Shown piece by piece: positions 36,387 through 45,663 of a stretch of DNA of 64,000 nt (its first letter is position 1; every line of letters begins with the position of its first letter). Source of the stretch: Aliivibrio sp. S3MY1. GTDB taxonomy: Bacteria > Pseudomonadota > Gammaproteobacteria > Enterobacterales > Vibrionaceae. The notes under the pieces are model-generated. The model searched no databases, was not told where the DNA came from, and saw only the letters and a program-made list of their open reading frames with translations. The translations under genes and the position numbers were made by a program. The stretch is from NCBI RefSeq assembly GCF_028765575.1, contig NZ_JARACO010000011.1, forward strand, positions 1-64,000. Reading direction: 5' to 3'.

Positions 36387-36935
36387 ATGCCACTTTCGGT
36401 AGAGCAAGCGCTTGCTAACTTTAGTCAACGTTATGTTGAAGCATGGAAAACCAAACATAATAGCCTTCCGATAAATGAAGAATTAGTGGGATTAGCTTCT
36501 CCTTGTATTGATGAAACTCGTGATTTAGAAATTTCATGGCAACCAGTTAATCGTGATAAAAGCATTCGCTTAGTTAATATTGAACAAGGTATTGAGCTTG
36601 ATTTGCATGACGATTTCCATGCTTTTTATGGCGCACAATTCAGTGCTGATATGATGGCAAAATTTGGTGATATGAATATAGAGTTGCTTCAAGTATGGAG
36701 TGATGAAGATTTAGAACGCTTGCAAGGAAATATGCTAGGTCACCTTGTCATGCAACGTCGATTAAAATTAGTTCCAACGTTATTTATTGCGGTTACCGAT
36801 GATGAAATGGAGGTTATCTCTATTTGTAATCAAACGGGTGAAATTATTTTAGATACGGTTGGTACCAAGAAAAGAACCGTATTGGCTAAAACAATGGCTG
36901 AGTTTTTAGAAAAGCTTGAACCTGTTGTAGAGTAA
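36387..36935 (+). CDS. syd: SecY-interacting protein Syd
   Basis: A 182-residue cytoplasmic protein (E. coli Syd 181). Conserved segments include FHAFYGAQFSADMMAKFGD, LLQVWSDEDLERLQGN and GHLVMQRRLKLVPTLFIA. Syd binds SecY and is proposed to check the assembly state of the SecYEG translocon. It is divergent from queF (107 bases). In E. coli csrB follows syd; here csrB lies about 1.8 kb further on, after three small genes. Confidence 0.93.
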   Translation: MPLSVEQALANFSQRYVEAWKTKHNSLPINEELVGLASPCIDETRDLEISWQPVNRDKSIRLVNIEQGIELDLHDDFHAFYGAQFSADMMAKFGDMNIELLQVWSDEDLERLQGNMLGHLVMQRRLKLVPTLFIAVTDDEMEVISICNQTGEIILDTVGTKKRTVLAKTMAEFLEKLEPVVE

Positions 36936-37036
36936 GCTTGGCGTTAAATAGCTAGATAAAGTGCCATTATTTAATAGATTCCGATAAATATATTTGTCGG
37001 AATTTTTATTGTAAAGATGTTAGGAAAGAAGCGGTA

Positions 37037-37810
37037 ATGTTTGTAACTGAATTAGATTTTGAAGTGTATTGTGATACCTCAATGGCAGCAGTAGAGAAAG
37101 CCATCAATTATTGTCTAGATTGTTTACGTTATAACGGACAAGTAATTGGGCGCGAGTTACCCGTGGTTATGAAAGGAACCAATTTTGTTGCTCGAGTGGT
37201 TTGTCCTGAAGAAGATTCACTTCACCCAGATAATCATAGTCCGCAAGTAAAACTAGCATTTAAACAATTAAGTGAATTTGGATTACTACAACCTAAAGTT
37301 AAGATTGTGGGTCAAGACATGAACTCGGATCCAAGTGATGAGAGTGAAAAGGTGAGTTGGCAAATTCTGTACACTACCCATTTACATACCTGTTCGCCTA
37401 TTCGTCACGGTGAAACATTTCAACCGATCCCACTTTATCGTTTACCAGCCGTTGCTAATGGCGATCAAAAACAGTTCATTAAATGGCAGGAAGATTGGAG
37501 TGCTTGTGATCAATTGCAGATGAATGGTTCTGTTGTTGAACACCCTGCATTACATGAGGTGAGTTCAAGTGAGAGCCGTTTATTTAAACGTGGTTGGGAT
37601 TTGTGTCGTCGTATGGAAGTACTGAGTCGCATCCCAACGTATCTATATATTTATCGTGTTGGTGGCGAAAGCAAAGAAAAAGAACTCGCTCGTAAATGTC
37701 CTGTATGTGACGGTGAGTGGGCGTTAGAAGAGCCCGTTCATGAAGTGTTTGATTTTAAGTGCGATGAGTGTCGACTGCTCAGTAATCTGTCTTGGGATTT
37801 TAAAGACTGA
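37037..37810 (+). CDS. Zinc-ribbon protein, DUF2310 family
   Basis: A 257-residue soluble protein ending in a four-cysteine zinc ribbon (KCPVCDGEW ... FKCDECRLLSNLSW, about residues 220-250). The N-terminal part (FVTELDFEVYCDT) and the middle WQILYTTHLHTCSPIRHGE fit the DUF2310 family, described as possible nucleic-acid-binding proteins. No biochemical function is known. It follows syd by 101 bases on the same strand and ends at a strong bidirectional terminator. Confidence 0.8.
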   Translation: MFVTELDFEVYCDTSMAAVEKAINYCLDCLRYNGQVIGRELPVVMKGTNFVARVVCPEEDSLHPDNHSPQVKLAFKQLSEFGLLQPKVKIVGQDMNSDPSDESEKVSWQILYTTHLHTCSPIRHGETFQPIPLYRLPAVANGDQKQFIKWQEDWSACDQLQMNGSVVEHPALHEVSSSESRLFKRGWDLCRRMEVLSRIPTYLYIYRVGGESKEKELARKCPVCDGEWALEEPVHEVFDFKCDECRLLSNLSWDFKD

Positions 37811-37837
37811 TATTAATCAGCAATTATAGCGATAAAA

Positions 37838-37868
37838 AATGGGAGCTCACAATGAGCTCCCATTTTTA
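37838..37868 (+). terminator. Bidirectional terminator, DUF2310 gene / yaiI
   Basis: A perfect 12-bp stem AATGGGAGCTCA/TGAGCTCCCATT (37838-37849 and 37853-37864) with A and T runs on both sides. It serves the converging DUF2310 gene and yaiI. Confidence 0.9.
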
Positions 37869-37900
37869 TTTTCTATTTTTAACTATTTATTTTTAACTAT

Positions 37901-38350
37901 TTATTTTTTAAATTTAGCAAGAATACGATCTAGCTGATTGGCAAACTCACGTCGGTCAGTTTGCGATAGGGCAGCAGGGCCACCAGTTTGAATGCCACTG
38001 GCGCGCATTGTTTCCATAAAATCACGGATGTTCAGTCGAGCTTTAATGGTTGCTTCTGTATAAAGCTCACCACGAGGGTTTAATACTTGTACTTTCTTTG
38101 CGATTAACTCTGCCGCCAGAGGAATATCGCCACTGATCACCAAGTCACCTGCTTCTGAGCGTCTTACGATTTCATCATCTGCAACATCAAAACCTGATTC
38201 AACTTGTATTGATTTAATGTTGAAAGCGGTTGGTACTGGAATGTAGTGGTTTGCAACAAAAGTCAGTTGAATACCAGTACGTGTAGCGGCGCGACAAAGT
38301 ACTTCTTTGACGACTTTAGGACATGCATCAGCATCTACCCAAATTTGCAT
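37901..38350 (-). CDS. yaiI: YaiI/YqxD family protein (DUF188)
   Basis: A 149-residue protein of the UPF0178/DUF188 family, with [16 protein letters not shown] at the N terminus (an acidic PIN-like metal motif) and [28 protein letters not shown] in the middle. The family has a PIN/NYN-like nuclease fold but no established role. The start codon overlaps the stop of the upstream 89-residue gene, so the two are probably translated together. Confidence 0.9.
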   Translation of the reverse strand: MQIWVDADACPKVVKEVLCRAATRTGIQLTFVANHYIPVPTAFNIKSIQVESGFDVADDEIVRRSEAGDLVISGDIPLAAELIAKKVQVLNPRGELYTEATIKARLNIRDFMETMRASGIQTGGPAALSQTDRREFANQLDRILAKFKK

Positions 38351-38619
38351 TATTTGTTCTCCAGAGCAGCTAAACGTTGTGATAACTCTTTTACTTGAAG
38401 TTCAAGTTGTTCAATACGTTCATCTGCTGTTAATGGGGTCTCTTTGACTTCAATTTTTGGAATGTTTGAAGTGGACTTAAAGGATTTAACCGCAGTAATA
38501 ATGGCTGGCATTGGTACTTGAGTTGTTAATCGAGAGCGAACAAGAGCCGTTGTTGGTTTTTTTCCTTCATTGGTCAAGTCTTGCAATATTTTTTGCAGTT
38601 CATCCGTTACGTTTTTCAT
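38350..38619 (-). CDS. Small coiled-coil protein upstream of yaiI
   Basis: An 89-residue protein that I do not recognise by family. The N-terminal half (residues 1-50) is helical with [28 protein letters not shown], resembling a short DNA-binding region such as that in KfrA-like proteins (weak resemblance). The C-terminal 25 residues form a leucine-heptad coiled coil ([23 protein letters not shown] pattern). It overlaps yaiI by one base, so the two are in one operon. It may be a small DNA-binding or scaffold protein (inference). Confidence 0.7.
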   Translation of the reverse strand: MKNVTDELQKILQDLTNEGKKPTTALVRSRLTTQVPMPAIITAVKSFKSTSNIPKIEVKETPLTADERIEQLELQVKELSQRLAALENK

Positions 38620-38714
38620 TATGACGTCCTATGTTTCATATGAACTCATGATAACTAAAGATCAACATTTCTACTATAAGAATAAATACGTGATCTAGAT
38701 CTCTCTATTTTAGA

Positions 38715-38925
38715 TAGGATAGTTAAAGGTCAATGGAAAAATAGGAATTAGCATGTGCGAGATCTCTATTAGGTCATGGACACCGCTAGGACAGCGATGA
38801 AAGGAATACGCTGACGGATTTCATTATACTATCAAGGATTTGATGCATGGAGCACCATAAGTAGCCGGATCGCTGCGAGTAGAGTTATGACCCCATTAGG
38901 CAAAGGCTTAATGAGGTTTTTCTTT
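38715..38925 (+). ncRNA. csrB: CsrB-type regulatory RNA
   Basis: A 325-base gap between two convergent-side genes holds about ten GGA motifs (38717, 38735, 38744, 38778, 38789, 38803, 38816, 38836, 38849, 38867). Several sit in hairpin loops, such as CGCT-AGGAC-AGCG and ATCAA-GGAT-TTGAT, the CsrA-binding form. AAGTAGCCGGATCGCTGCGA (38858-38877) closely matches the 3' part of E. coli CsrB as I recall it. A terminator-like CCCCATTA/TAATGAGG with TTTTTCTTTTTT ends the gene at about 38925. Its place between syd and yqcC is the E. coli csrB location. CsrB sequesters CsrA. The 5' end is estimated; I saw no clear VarA/GacA site. Confidence 0.78.
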
Positions 38926-38944
38926 TTTAAGCTAAAAAGTTATC

Positions 38945-39253
38945 TTAATATTCTTCAGCCATACGATATGGGGGTAAATTAAACGTTGCCGCTTTAAAGC
39001 CTATCATGATCAATTGGCCGGTGTAGTGATCATCACCAACAGAAGAAAATTCAAATTCATACATGGTATATAAGCGTTTCTTGCCACTTGGTAAGCGAAA
39101 GCCATATGATCCTCTTGCGACACTTAATAGCTGCAATTCCATTTTTTTACAATATTGCTGGATAGCTTGATGTGCGTATTCTGATTGTCTTCTTTGTTGC
39201 CAAAAAAGAAAACAGAAAAAAGTTAAGCCAAGTATCGCAAAAAGATTATCCAT
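38945..39253 (-). CDS. DUF3301 membrane protein
   Basis: A 102-residue protein with one N-terminal membrane helix (residues 3-18, LFAILGLTFFCFLFW) followed by QQRRQSEYAHQAIQQYCKKMELQLLSVARG and YTMYEFEFSSVGDDHYTG, the pattern of the DUF3301 family. No function is known. It follows the DUF3549 gene by one base on the minus strand, so the two form an operon. Confidence 0.82.
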   Translation of the reverse strand: MDNLFAILGLTFFCFLFWQQRRQSEYAHQAIQQYCKKMELQLLSVARGSYGFRLPSGKKRLYTMYEFEFSSVGDDHYTGQLIMIGFKAATFNLPPYRMAEEY

Positions 39254-39254
39254 A

Positions 39255-40295
39255 TCATTCGCTCTTAGTGGTTTGCTGTAAAGTTAATAATGCGTCTGCT
39301 AGTTTAGGATCCGCTTCACCATGAAGGATCTTTAGCATGCACATACGTAATTTAGGTTGCATTACTAAATCGGAAAACAGTTGGTTGAACAGTTGTTGAT
39401 CACCCGTTTGAGCTAAACGAAGTAAAAATAAATTCGCAGTCGTTATATCTTCTAATCCTGTCCAGCAACGACCAGCTATCGCGACCAATACTTCTGGGTG
39501 GCTTAGACGTTCACTCGATAAAATTTGAGTTAATGCTTGAGATAAGATTTTTGTTTCCGCACCAGAAAGGGCACGAATATGCGCAGATAGTAAAAATAGA
39601 TCAGCACTATTATCACCACAAAGATCGTTAATAATTTCTTGTTGTTTTAGCGCTAACTTCTCTGGTAGCTCAATGTGCTCTAAGCAGCCAAGAGTTGCAT
39701 ATAAAACCGTAGTAGGTAAATGCGGTAATGCTTTACGTAATGCAACGCCATTATTTTCTTTATCAAGATTTGCACAGACATCCGCTAACCCTTGCACCCC
39801 AACAAACTGCCAGTTATCCCATCCATTATTACCTGAGAGGTAAGTTTGAGCGTGCTCGTAATACTGACTCATTGGTTGTTTCAGCGTGGTACGTAATACA
39901 CTGTGAAACATCGCCATCTTGTCATCTTTAGGCTTAAACGTGTATGGGTTACTTGACAGCTTTTGTTGTTGTTCTTCGTTTAGATCGCCACTTAATGATA
40001 CGCCAATAGCTTCAACAACATATTTAATAAAGTTACCGATATCACCTTGTTGCAATAAACCACGCTCATCTAAAGGAAGTTTTAAAAACCAAATCCAAGG
40101 TTGTTTACTTTTATTCCAATACGCAATCGCTAAATGAGCATGACGTTGAAGAGGGTAAGGATAAGGTTGCTGAGCCGCTTCTATGGATTCAAATTGTTTA
40201 TTTGAAATAAGTTGTACACGACGGCCTAAATCATAAATAGTGTATTCACAGTCTGATTGTTGTATCAGTTGGCTAAGCGTATAAATCTGGTCCAT
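39255..40295 (-). CDS. DUF3549 family protein
   Basis: A 346-residue cytoplasmic, mostly helical protein of the vibrio DUF3549 family (segments YTIYDLGRRVQLI, WIWFLKLPLDERGLL, GNFIKYVVEAIG). The function is unknown. I start at 40295 (MDQIYTLSQLIQQ); a longer frame to 40391 would cross the yqcC start region. It shares a short divergent promoter region with yqcC and is followed directly by the DUF3301 gene. Confidence 0.83.
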   Translation of the reverse strand: MDQIYTLSQLIQQSDCEYTIYDLGRRVQLISNKQFESIEAAQQPYPYPLQRHAHLAIAYWNKSKQPWIWFLKLPLDERGLLQQGDIGNFIKYVVEAIGVSLSGDLNEEQQQKLSSNPYTFKPKDDKMAMFHSVLRTTLKQPMSQYYEHAQTYLSGNNGWDNWQFVGVQGLADVCANLDKENNGVALRKALPHLPTTVLYATLGCLEHIELPEKLALKQQEIINDLCGDNSADLFLLSAHIRALSGAETKILSQALTQILSSERLSHPEVLVAIAGRCWTGLEDITTANLFLLRLAQTGDQQLFNQLFSDLVMQPKLRMCMLKILHGEADPKLADALLTLQQTTKSE

Positions 40296-40397
40296 GATAT
40301 GTCTTATTCTATGGTTAATATCGTGATTATACCCAAGCCTTGATAAGATGGTATCCTTTGTCATTAAAAGTATCAGAGAGTGCGAGTTCAATCGGTT

Positions 40398-40712
40398 ATG
40401 ACAGCATCGTTAGTATTATCAGAGTTACTAGAGCAGTTAGCTCAACAATTGGACTATCATGGACACTGGCAAATTACAGCACCATCGATAGCTGATTTAT
40501 CAAGTACAGAACCTTTTTCAATCGACACCTTATCTGCTACTGAATGGCTACAGTGGATTTTCATTCCTAAAATGAATCAGCTAATTTCTCATGGTCAAGC
40601 GACGCCAAAAGGGTTTTCGATTGCACCTTATATTGAAGAAGCATTAAAAGATGTTGATGGCTACATTGAAATTGTTCGTTTATGTCACGCCATTGATGCA
40701 TTAGGTAAATAA
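40398..40712 (+). CDS. yqcC: YqcC family protein
   Basis: A 104-residue protein matching YqcC, with LSSTEPFSIDTLSATEWLQWIFIPKMNQLI as its core; the E. coli protein has the same FxxDTMxPLEWLQWVLIPRM pattern. It has no known biochemical role but is strongly linked to truC. The ATG at 40398 is chosen on family length; a GTG at 40380 is in frame. The truC GTG starts one base after its stop, so they are co-translated. Confidence 0.88.
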   Translation: MTASLVLSELLEQLAQQLDYHGHWQITAPSIADLSSTEPFSIDTLSATEWLQWIFIPKMNQLISHGQATPKGFSIAPYIEEALKDVDGYIEIVRLCHAIDALGK

Positions 40713-40713
40713 A

Positions 40714-41499
40714 GTGAATACAGAAGAAAATGCAGTAACTCATGATGAGTTATTAGAAGAGCAGGCTGAGCCAATTGAGCTTGAGATCGTTTATCGTGAC
40801 GAGCACTTAATTGCGATTAATAAACCTGCGGGAATGTTAGTACACCGCTCGTGGCTTGATAAACATGAAACCGTATTTGCGATGCAGACATTACGAGATC
40901 AAATTGGTCAACATGTCTTTCCATTACACCGTTTAGACAGACCAACGTCAGGCATACTTTTCTTTGCATTATCAAGTGAGATAGCAGCTCAAGTTTCGCC
41001 GCTATTTGCGAGTCGAGAAATTAAGAAAACCTACCATGCGATAGTTCGTGGCTGGATAGAAGAAGCGGATACATTGGATTATCCTCTTAAAAAAGAGTTG
41101 GATAAAATTGCCGATAAAAAGGCCTCAAAAGAAGTTGAAGCCAAAGAGGCTATAACAGAATATAAACCATTAGCTAAGGTAGAGTTGCCTTATTCAACCG
41201 GTAAATTTCCAACCAGTCGTTATTGCTTAATGGAGCTTAAACCTCATACGGGCAGAAAGCATCAGCTTCGTCGCCATATGGCACATTTGCGTCATCCAAT
41301 CGTAGGGGACACGAGTCATGGTGATGGTAAGCATAATCGATTATTTAAAGAGAACTTGGATAGTCACCGTTTGTTATTACATGCATCAGAGCTGAGTTTT
41401 ACTCATCCAATCACGAATGAAAATATCGTAATAAAAGCAAACGTTGATGAAACGTGGCAGAGATTAATGGTCGAGTTCGATTGGGATATTGAGTTATAG
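40714..41499 (+). CDS. truC: tRNA pseudouridine(65) synthase
   Basis: A 261-residue RluA-family pseudouridine synthase. The catalytic motif HRLDRPTSGILFF (about residues 71-83) carries the essential Asp; INKPAGMLVHRS and LKPHTGRKHQLRRHMAHLRHPIVGD are standard. TruC modifies U65 of tRNA-Ile and tRNA-Asp. The start codon is GTG. The first 20 residues are acidic and longer than in E. coli. A terminator follows. Confidence 0.94.
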   Translation: MNTEENAVTHDELLEEQAEPIELEIVYRDEHLIAINKPAGMLVHRSWLDKHETVFAMQTLRDQIGQHVFPLHRLDRPTSGILFFALSSEIAAQVSPLFASREIKKTYHAIVRGWIEEADTLDYPLKKELDKIADKKASKEVEAKEAITEYKPLAKVELPYSTGKFPTSRYCLMELKPHTGRKHQLRRHMAHLRHPIVGDTSHGDGKHNRLFKENLDSHRLLLHASELSFTHPITNENIVIKANVDETWQRLMVEFDWDIEL

Positions 41500-41520
41500 A
41501 ATACCGAGTTAAAGACAATA

Positions 41521-41557
41521 AAAAAGGGAAGTGAGATAAACTCACTTCCCTTTTTTT
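41521..41557 (+). terminator. Bidirectional terminator, truC / suhB
   Basis: A perfect 15-bp stem (41521-41535 with 41541-41555) and a 5-base loop with A and T tracts, between converging truC and suhB. Confidence 0.93.
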
Positions 41558-41597
41558 AATTAAGATTTTCAATTCAAATCTTGATAATCAATTAAGA

Positions 41598-42401
41598 TTA
41601 TTTAGCCATTGCTTCGCTGCCGTTTTCACGGATTTTCTTAAGCATAGACTTAACGATACGTGGGCTACCAGCTACTAGGCTACCAGTTTTCATGTAGTCA
41701 GTGTTGCCGGTGAAGTCAGTACAGATAACGCCAGATTCACGAGCGATTAGATCTGCTGCTGCCATTTCCCAAGGCTTAAGGCCAAGAGCGAAGAAACCAT
41801 CGATGCGAGCTGCAGCTAGATAACATAAATCTAGAGAAGGACAACCAGAGCTACGGATATCAGAACATTCAACAAACATTGCGCTCAATACTTTTGAGTA
41901 GCTTGCTGCGTGTTGTTTTTGACGGTATGGAAGACCAGTCGCAAGAATTGTTTCGTTCATGTCTTTTAATTCTTGAACACGAACACGTTGGTTGTTGCGT
42001 TGAGCACCAGCACCACGTTGAGCTGTGAATAATTCATTACGGATTGGATCGTATACACAAGCCACTTCTGTACGGCCTTTAATGCGAACCGCAATAGAGA
42101 TAGAGAAGTGTGGGATACCTTTAACGAAGTTAGTCGTGCCATCTAATGGGTCAATGATCCATTGAACGTCAGCGTCTTTGCCTTCGATTAGGCCAGACTC
42201 TTCAGAAATGATGCTGTGATCAGGGTAAGATTTCTTGATCATGTCAACAAGCATGTATTGAGCATCGTTTTCGATGTTCGTAATAAACTCGTTATTGCCT
42301 TTTTTTGTTGTTTCAATTTTGTCAGTTTGCTCAAAAGATTTAGCAACAAAGTCACCGGCTTTACGCGCAGTACGTATAGCAATATTTAGCATTGGATGCA
42401 T
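41598..42401 (-). CDS. suhB: Inositol-1-monophosphatase / Nus factor SuhB
   Basis: A 267-residue protein, identical in length to E. coli SuhB. The metal-dependent phosphatase motifs are present: EESG (about 67-70), WIIDPLDGTTNFVKG (about 81-95) and KPWEMAAADLIARESG. SuhB also acts in rRNA antitermination complexes with NusA/B/G. It is divergent from trmJ with about 200 bases between, as in E. coli. Confidence 0.95.
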   Translation of the reverse strand: MHPMLNIAIRTARKAGDFVAKSFEQTDKIETTKKGNNEFITNIENDAQYMLVDMIKKSYPDHSIISEESGLIEGKDADVQWIIDPLDGTTNFVKGIPHFSISIAVRIKGRTEVACVYDPIRNELFTAQRGAGAQRNNQRVRVQELKDMNETILATGLPYRQKQHAASYSKVLSAMFVECSDIRSSGCPSLDLCYLAAARIDGFFALGLKPWEMAAADLIARESGVICTDFTGNTDYMKTGSLVAGSPRIVKSMLKKIRENGSEAMAK

Positions 42402-42608
42402 AGTTATATCCCAAAAGATGTTAAAGAACCGAAATCGCGGCGAGTATACACAAAGTAGTTATTAAAAGGAAGCGTTTGTTTTTTGTTCAGTTAGTGGCTT
42501 TATTATCAAAAAATCGAGGCAGGGTTAAAATCTCGGGTATATAAAGAGGAAAGGGTAATTGCTTTATGATAATATCCGGCGGCTCTTTTCATCAGATGGA
42601 AAAATAAC

Positions 42609-43349
42609 ATGTTAGATAGAATTCGTATTGTCCTTGTTGGTACCAGTCACTCAGGAAACATTGGTTCAGCCGCTCGCGCAATGAAAGTAATGGGGTTAAC
42701 TAATATGGTATTAGTAGCACCAGAATGTGAAGTTGATGGTCAAGCCATTGCATTAGCAGCAGGCGCAAGTGATATTGCGAATCGAGCTCGTATTGTTGAT
42801 ACATTAGATGAAGCTATTTCAGACTGTGGTTTGGTTATTGGCTCTAGTGCACGCTCAAGAACACTTGAATGGCCAATGCTTGAACCACGTGAAGCCGGAG
42901 TTAAAGCGATTGAAGAGGCGCCAACGCACCCTATCGCATTTATTTTTGGAAGAGAAAGAGTTGGATTGACTAATGAAGAATTACAGAAATGTCATTTTCA
43001 TGTGTGTATCCCAGCGAATCCAGAGTATAGCTCACTAAACTTAGCGATGGCTGTACAAACAATCAGTTATGAAGCTCGAGTTGCTTGGTTAGATAGTCAA
43101 GCATATAAAGGGGAGTCAAAAGAAGCAGAATACCCTTTAAATTTCGAGTTAGAGCTATTCTATGAGCATCTTGAAAAAGTGATGACAGAGACTGACTTTA
43201 TTAATAAGGCTCACCCTGGCCAAGTAATGAATAAAATGCGTCGTATGTTTAATCGTGCTCGTCCAGAAACGCATGAATTACGTACGTTACGTGGGATCTT
43301 GACTGCAGTAGAAAGAAGCATGAAAGACGAAAATATAAGCAAGAAATAA
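42609..43349 (+). CDS. trmJ: tRNA (cytidine/uridine-2'-O-)-methyltransferase TrmJ
   Basis: A 246-residue SPOUT-class (knotted) methyltransferase, the same length as E. coli TrmJ, that 2'-O-methylates position 32 of some tRNAs. Conserved segments: [39 protein letters not shown] and [10 protein letters not shown], which form the SAM knot. The C-terminal extension is helical. Its stop codon is directly followed by two IscR-type sites for the iscR promoter. Confidence 0.94.
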   Translation: MLDRIRIVLVGTSHSGNIGSAARAMKVMGLTNMVLVAPECEVDGQAIALAAGASDIANRARIVDTLDEAISDCGLVIGSSARSRTLEWPMLEPREAGVKAIEEAPTHPIAFIFGRERVGLTNEELQKCHFHVCIPANPEYSSLNLAMAVQTISYEARVAWLDSQAYKGESKEAEYPLNFELELFYEHLEKVMTETDFINKAHPGQVMNKMRRMFNRARPETHELRTLRGILTAVERSMKDENISKK

Positions 43350-43373
43350 TACTTGACTAAAATACTGGGTTAA
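43349..43373 (+). promoter_or_regulatory. IscR-type site, imperfect
   Basis: ATACTTGACTAAAATACTGGGTTAA has a good left half against the type 1 IscR consensus (ATASYYGACT...) and a poor right half. It starts on the last base of the trmJ stop codon. Confidence 0.6.
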
Positions 43374-43398
43374 ATACTTGACCAAAACAGTCAAGTAT
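43374..43398 (+). promoter_or_regulatory. IscR type 1 site, palindromic
   Basis: ATACTTGAC, seven bases, GTCAAGTAT: a perfect palindrome matching the type 1 IscR operator bound by [2Fe-2S]-IscR. It lies 45 bases before iscR and directly follows the first site at a 25-base spacing. Confidence 0.85.
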
Positions 43399-43442
43399 GG
43401 GAAGATTCATTCCATACGAATAGTGTGGATATGAGGTAACTT

Positions 43443-43949
43443 ATGAAATTAACTTCAAAGGGAAGATATGCAGTAACAGCAATGCTTGATGTTGCACTGC
43501 ATGCCAAAGAAGGTCCAGTACCGCTTGCTGATATATCTGAGCGACAAGGGATTTCATTATCTTATCTTGAGCAATTATTCTCTAAATTACGTAAAGCTGG
43601 CTTAGTTGCGAGTGTTAGAGGTCCGGGTGGTGGTTATCGCTTGGGATTGAGTGCCGATAATATTGCGGTAGGAATGGTTATTTCTGCTGTTGATGAATCG
43701 GTTGATGCAACCAAATGTCATGGTAAAGAAGGCTGTCAAGGTGGAACACGTTGTTTAACGCATACCTTGTGGCGTGATTTAAGCTCACGTATTAGTAGCT
43801 TTTTAGATGGAATTACACTTGGTGAACTGATGGTCGATAATGAAGTTCAACAAGTATCAGATAGACAAAATATCGATGCAACCTTACATAATGGGTTAGC
43901 AACGGGTTCTAAAATAATAAATTCTGTGGGTGTTAATGTCCGCCTTTGA
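43443..43949 (+). CDS. iscR: Iron-sulfur cluster regulator IscR
   Basis: A 168-residue Rrf2-family repressor (E. coli 162). The N-terminal winged helix ([52 protein letters not shown]) is followed by the three cluster cysteines in [13 protein letters not shown] (about 92-104). With a [2Fe-2S] cluster it represses the isc operon through the sites upstream. It is the first gene of iscRSUA-hscBA-fdx. The C-terminal tail is poorly conserved. Confidence 0.96.
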   Translation: MKLTSKGRYAVTAMLDVALHAKEGPVPLADISERQGISLSYLEQLFSKLRKAGLVASVRGPGGGYRLGLSADNIAVGMVISAVDESVDATKCHGKEGCQGGTRCLTHTLWRDLSSRISSFLDGITLGELMVDNEVQQVSDRQNIDATLHNGLATGSKIINSVGVNVRL

Positions 43950-43980
43950 CGGTCAAACGTCTGTATTCTCGGAGATGAAA

Positions 43981-45195
43981 ATGAAACTGCCAATTTACTT
44001 TGATTATTCGGCGACTTGTCCTGTTGATGAGCGTGTAGCGAATAAAATGGTTCAACATATGACAATGGATGGATGCTTTGGTAACCCTGCATCACGTTCG
44101 CACCGTTACGGCTGGCAGGCTGAAGAAGCGGTTGATACAGCTCGTGACAACATCGCTAGCCTACTAAATGCAGATCCTCGTGAGATCGTATTTACATCAG
44201 GTGCTACAGAATCAGATAACCTTGCAATTAAAGGTGCTGCGCATTTCTACCATAAGAAAGGCAAGCACGTAATTACTTGTAAAACTGAGCATAAAGCTGT
44301 TCTTGATCCATGTCGTCAGCTTGAGCGTGAAGGGTATGAAGTTACTTACCTAGATCCAGAATCTAATGGTTTAGTTGACCTAGCTAAATTAGAAGCAGCG
44401 ATGCGTGAAGACACCGTGCTTGTTTCTATTATGCATGTAAACAACGAAATTGGTGTGATTCAAGACATCACCGCAATTGGTGAACTTTGTCGTTCGCGTA
44501 AAATTATTTTCCATGTTGATGCCGCACAATCAGCAGGTAAAATCCCTCTTGATGTACAAGAAATGAAAGTGGACTTAATCTCTCTTTCTGCTCATAAAAT
44601 GTATGGACCTAAAGGAATTGGCGCATTGTACGTTCGTCGTAAACCGCGTATTCGTTTAGAAGCACAAATGCACGGTGGTGGTCATGAGCGTGGTTTCCGT
44701 TCTGGTACATTAGCAACTCATCAAATCGTTGGTATGGGTGAAGCATCTCGTATCGCAAAAGAAGAGATGCAAAAAGATTATGATCATTGTTTAGCAATGC
44801 GCGATCGTCTTCTTGATGGTGTTAAAGATATGGAAGCAGTACACATTAATGGTGATTTAGACCAACGTGTACCACATAACTTAAACATCAGCTTCGAATT
44901 TGTTGAAGGTGAATCTCTGCTAATGGCACTGAAAGATCTTGCGGTTTCTTCAGGTTCAGCATGTACGTCAGCAAGTCTTGAGCCATCGTATGTATTACGT
45001 GCGTTAGGTCTGAATGATGAGTTAGCACACAGTTCAATTCGTTTCTCATTTGGTCGTTATACGACGGAAGAAGAGATTGATCATGCAATCACACAAATTA
45101 GCCAAGCAGTAAATAAACTGCGTGATATGTCTCCATTATGGGATATGTATAAAGAAGGCATCGACTTAAACACGGTTGAGTGGGCACACCACTAA
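43981..45195 (+). CDS. iscS: Cysteine desulfurase IscS
   Basis: A 404-residue class V PLP enzyme, equal in length to E. coli IscS. The PLP lysine is in [12 protein letters not shown] (about 206) and the persulfide cysteine in [21 protein letters not shown] (about 328). I start at 43981, with GGAG six bases upstream; the longer frame from 43930 overlaps iscR. It supplies sulfur for IscU and for tRNA thiolation. Confidence 0.97.
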   Translation: MKLPIYFDYSATCPVDERVANKMVQHMTMDGCFGNPASRSHRYGWQAEEAVDTARDNIASLLNADPREIVFTSGATESDNLAIKGAAHFYHKKGKHVITCKTEHKAVLDPCRQLEREGYEVTYLDPESNGLVDLAKLEAAMREDTVLVSIMHVNNEIGVIQDITAIGELCRSRKIIFHVDAAQSAGKIPLDVQEMKVDLISLSAHKMYGPKGIGALYVRRKPRIRLEAQMHGGGHERGFRSGTLATHQIVGMGEASRIAKEEMQKDYDHCLAMRDRLLDGVKDMEAVHINGDLDQRVPHNLNISFEFVEGESLLMALKDLAVSSGSACTSASLEPSYVLRALGLNDELAHSSIRFSFGRYTTEEEIDHAITQISQAVNKLRDMSPLWDMYKEGIDLNTVEWAHH

Positions 45196-45227
45196 CACGG
45201 ACGTTCCAGAATTTAGAGGTATTTATC

Positions 45228-45605
45228 ATGGCTTATAGCGAAAAAGTAATCGATCACTACGAAAATCCACGTAACGTTGGCTCATTTGAAAAAGATGATC
45301 CATCCGTTGGTAGCGGTATGGTTGGTGCACCAGCGTGTGGTGATGTTATGAAATTGCAAATCAAAGTATCTCCAGAAGGTATTATTGAAGACGCAAAATT
45401 TAAAACATACGGTTGCGGTTCAGCAATCGCATCAAGCTCACTAGTTACTGAGTGGGTTAAAGGTAAAACATTAGACGAAGCAGCAGCGCTTAAAAATGCT
45501 GAAATTGCTGAAGAGCTAGAATTACCACCAGTGAAAGTTCACTGTTCAATCTTAGCGGAAGATGCGATTAAAGCTGCGGTATCTGATTACCGTAATAAAC
45601 ACTAA
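45228..45605 (+). CDS. iscU: Fe-S scaffold protein IscU
   Basis: A 125-residue scaffold (E. coli 128). Cluster ligands: Cys in APACGDVM, Cys in TYGCGSAIASSS, and Cys in KVHCSILAEDAI, with the essential Asp next to the first. The HscA recognition motif LPPVK is present. The start at 45228 (MAYSEKVIDHYENPRN) fits the family; the longer frame from 45180 overlaps iscS. A hairpin follows before iscA. Confidence 0.97.
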   Translation: MAYSEKVIDHYENPRNVGSFEKDDPSVGSGMVGAPACGDVMKLQIKVSPEGIIEDAKFKTYGCGSAIASSSLVTEWVKGKTLDEAAALKNAEIAEELELPPVKVHCSILAEDAIKAAVSDYRNKH

Positions 45606-45621
45606 GATTAAGTAATATTAT

Positions 45622-45663
45622 AAAGCGTCTTGTTTACGTGATATCGTGTAAATACGGCGCTTT
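45622..45663 (+). other. Hairpin between iscU and iscA
   Basis: AAAGCG (45622-45627) pairs with CGCTTT (45658-45663), with an inner TTTACG/CG-TG-TAAA stem. No T tract follows. It lies in an unusually long (128-base) gap within the operon, so partial termination or mRNA processing is possible. Confidence 0.5.

Noticed and set aside
37870..37915. Short direct repeat AACTATTTATTTTT before yaiI
   Set aside because: Low-complexity AT sequence after a terminator, two copies only; no function can be argued.
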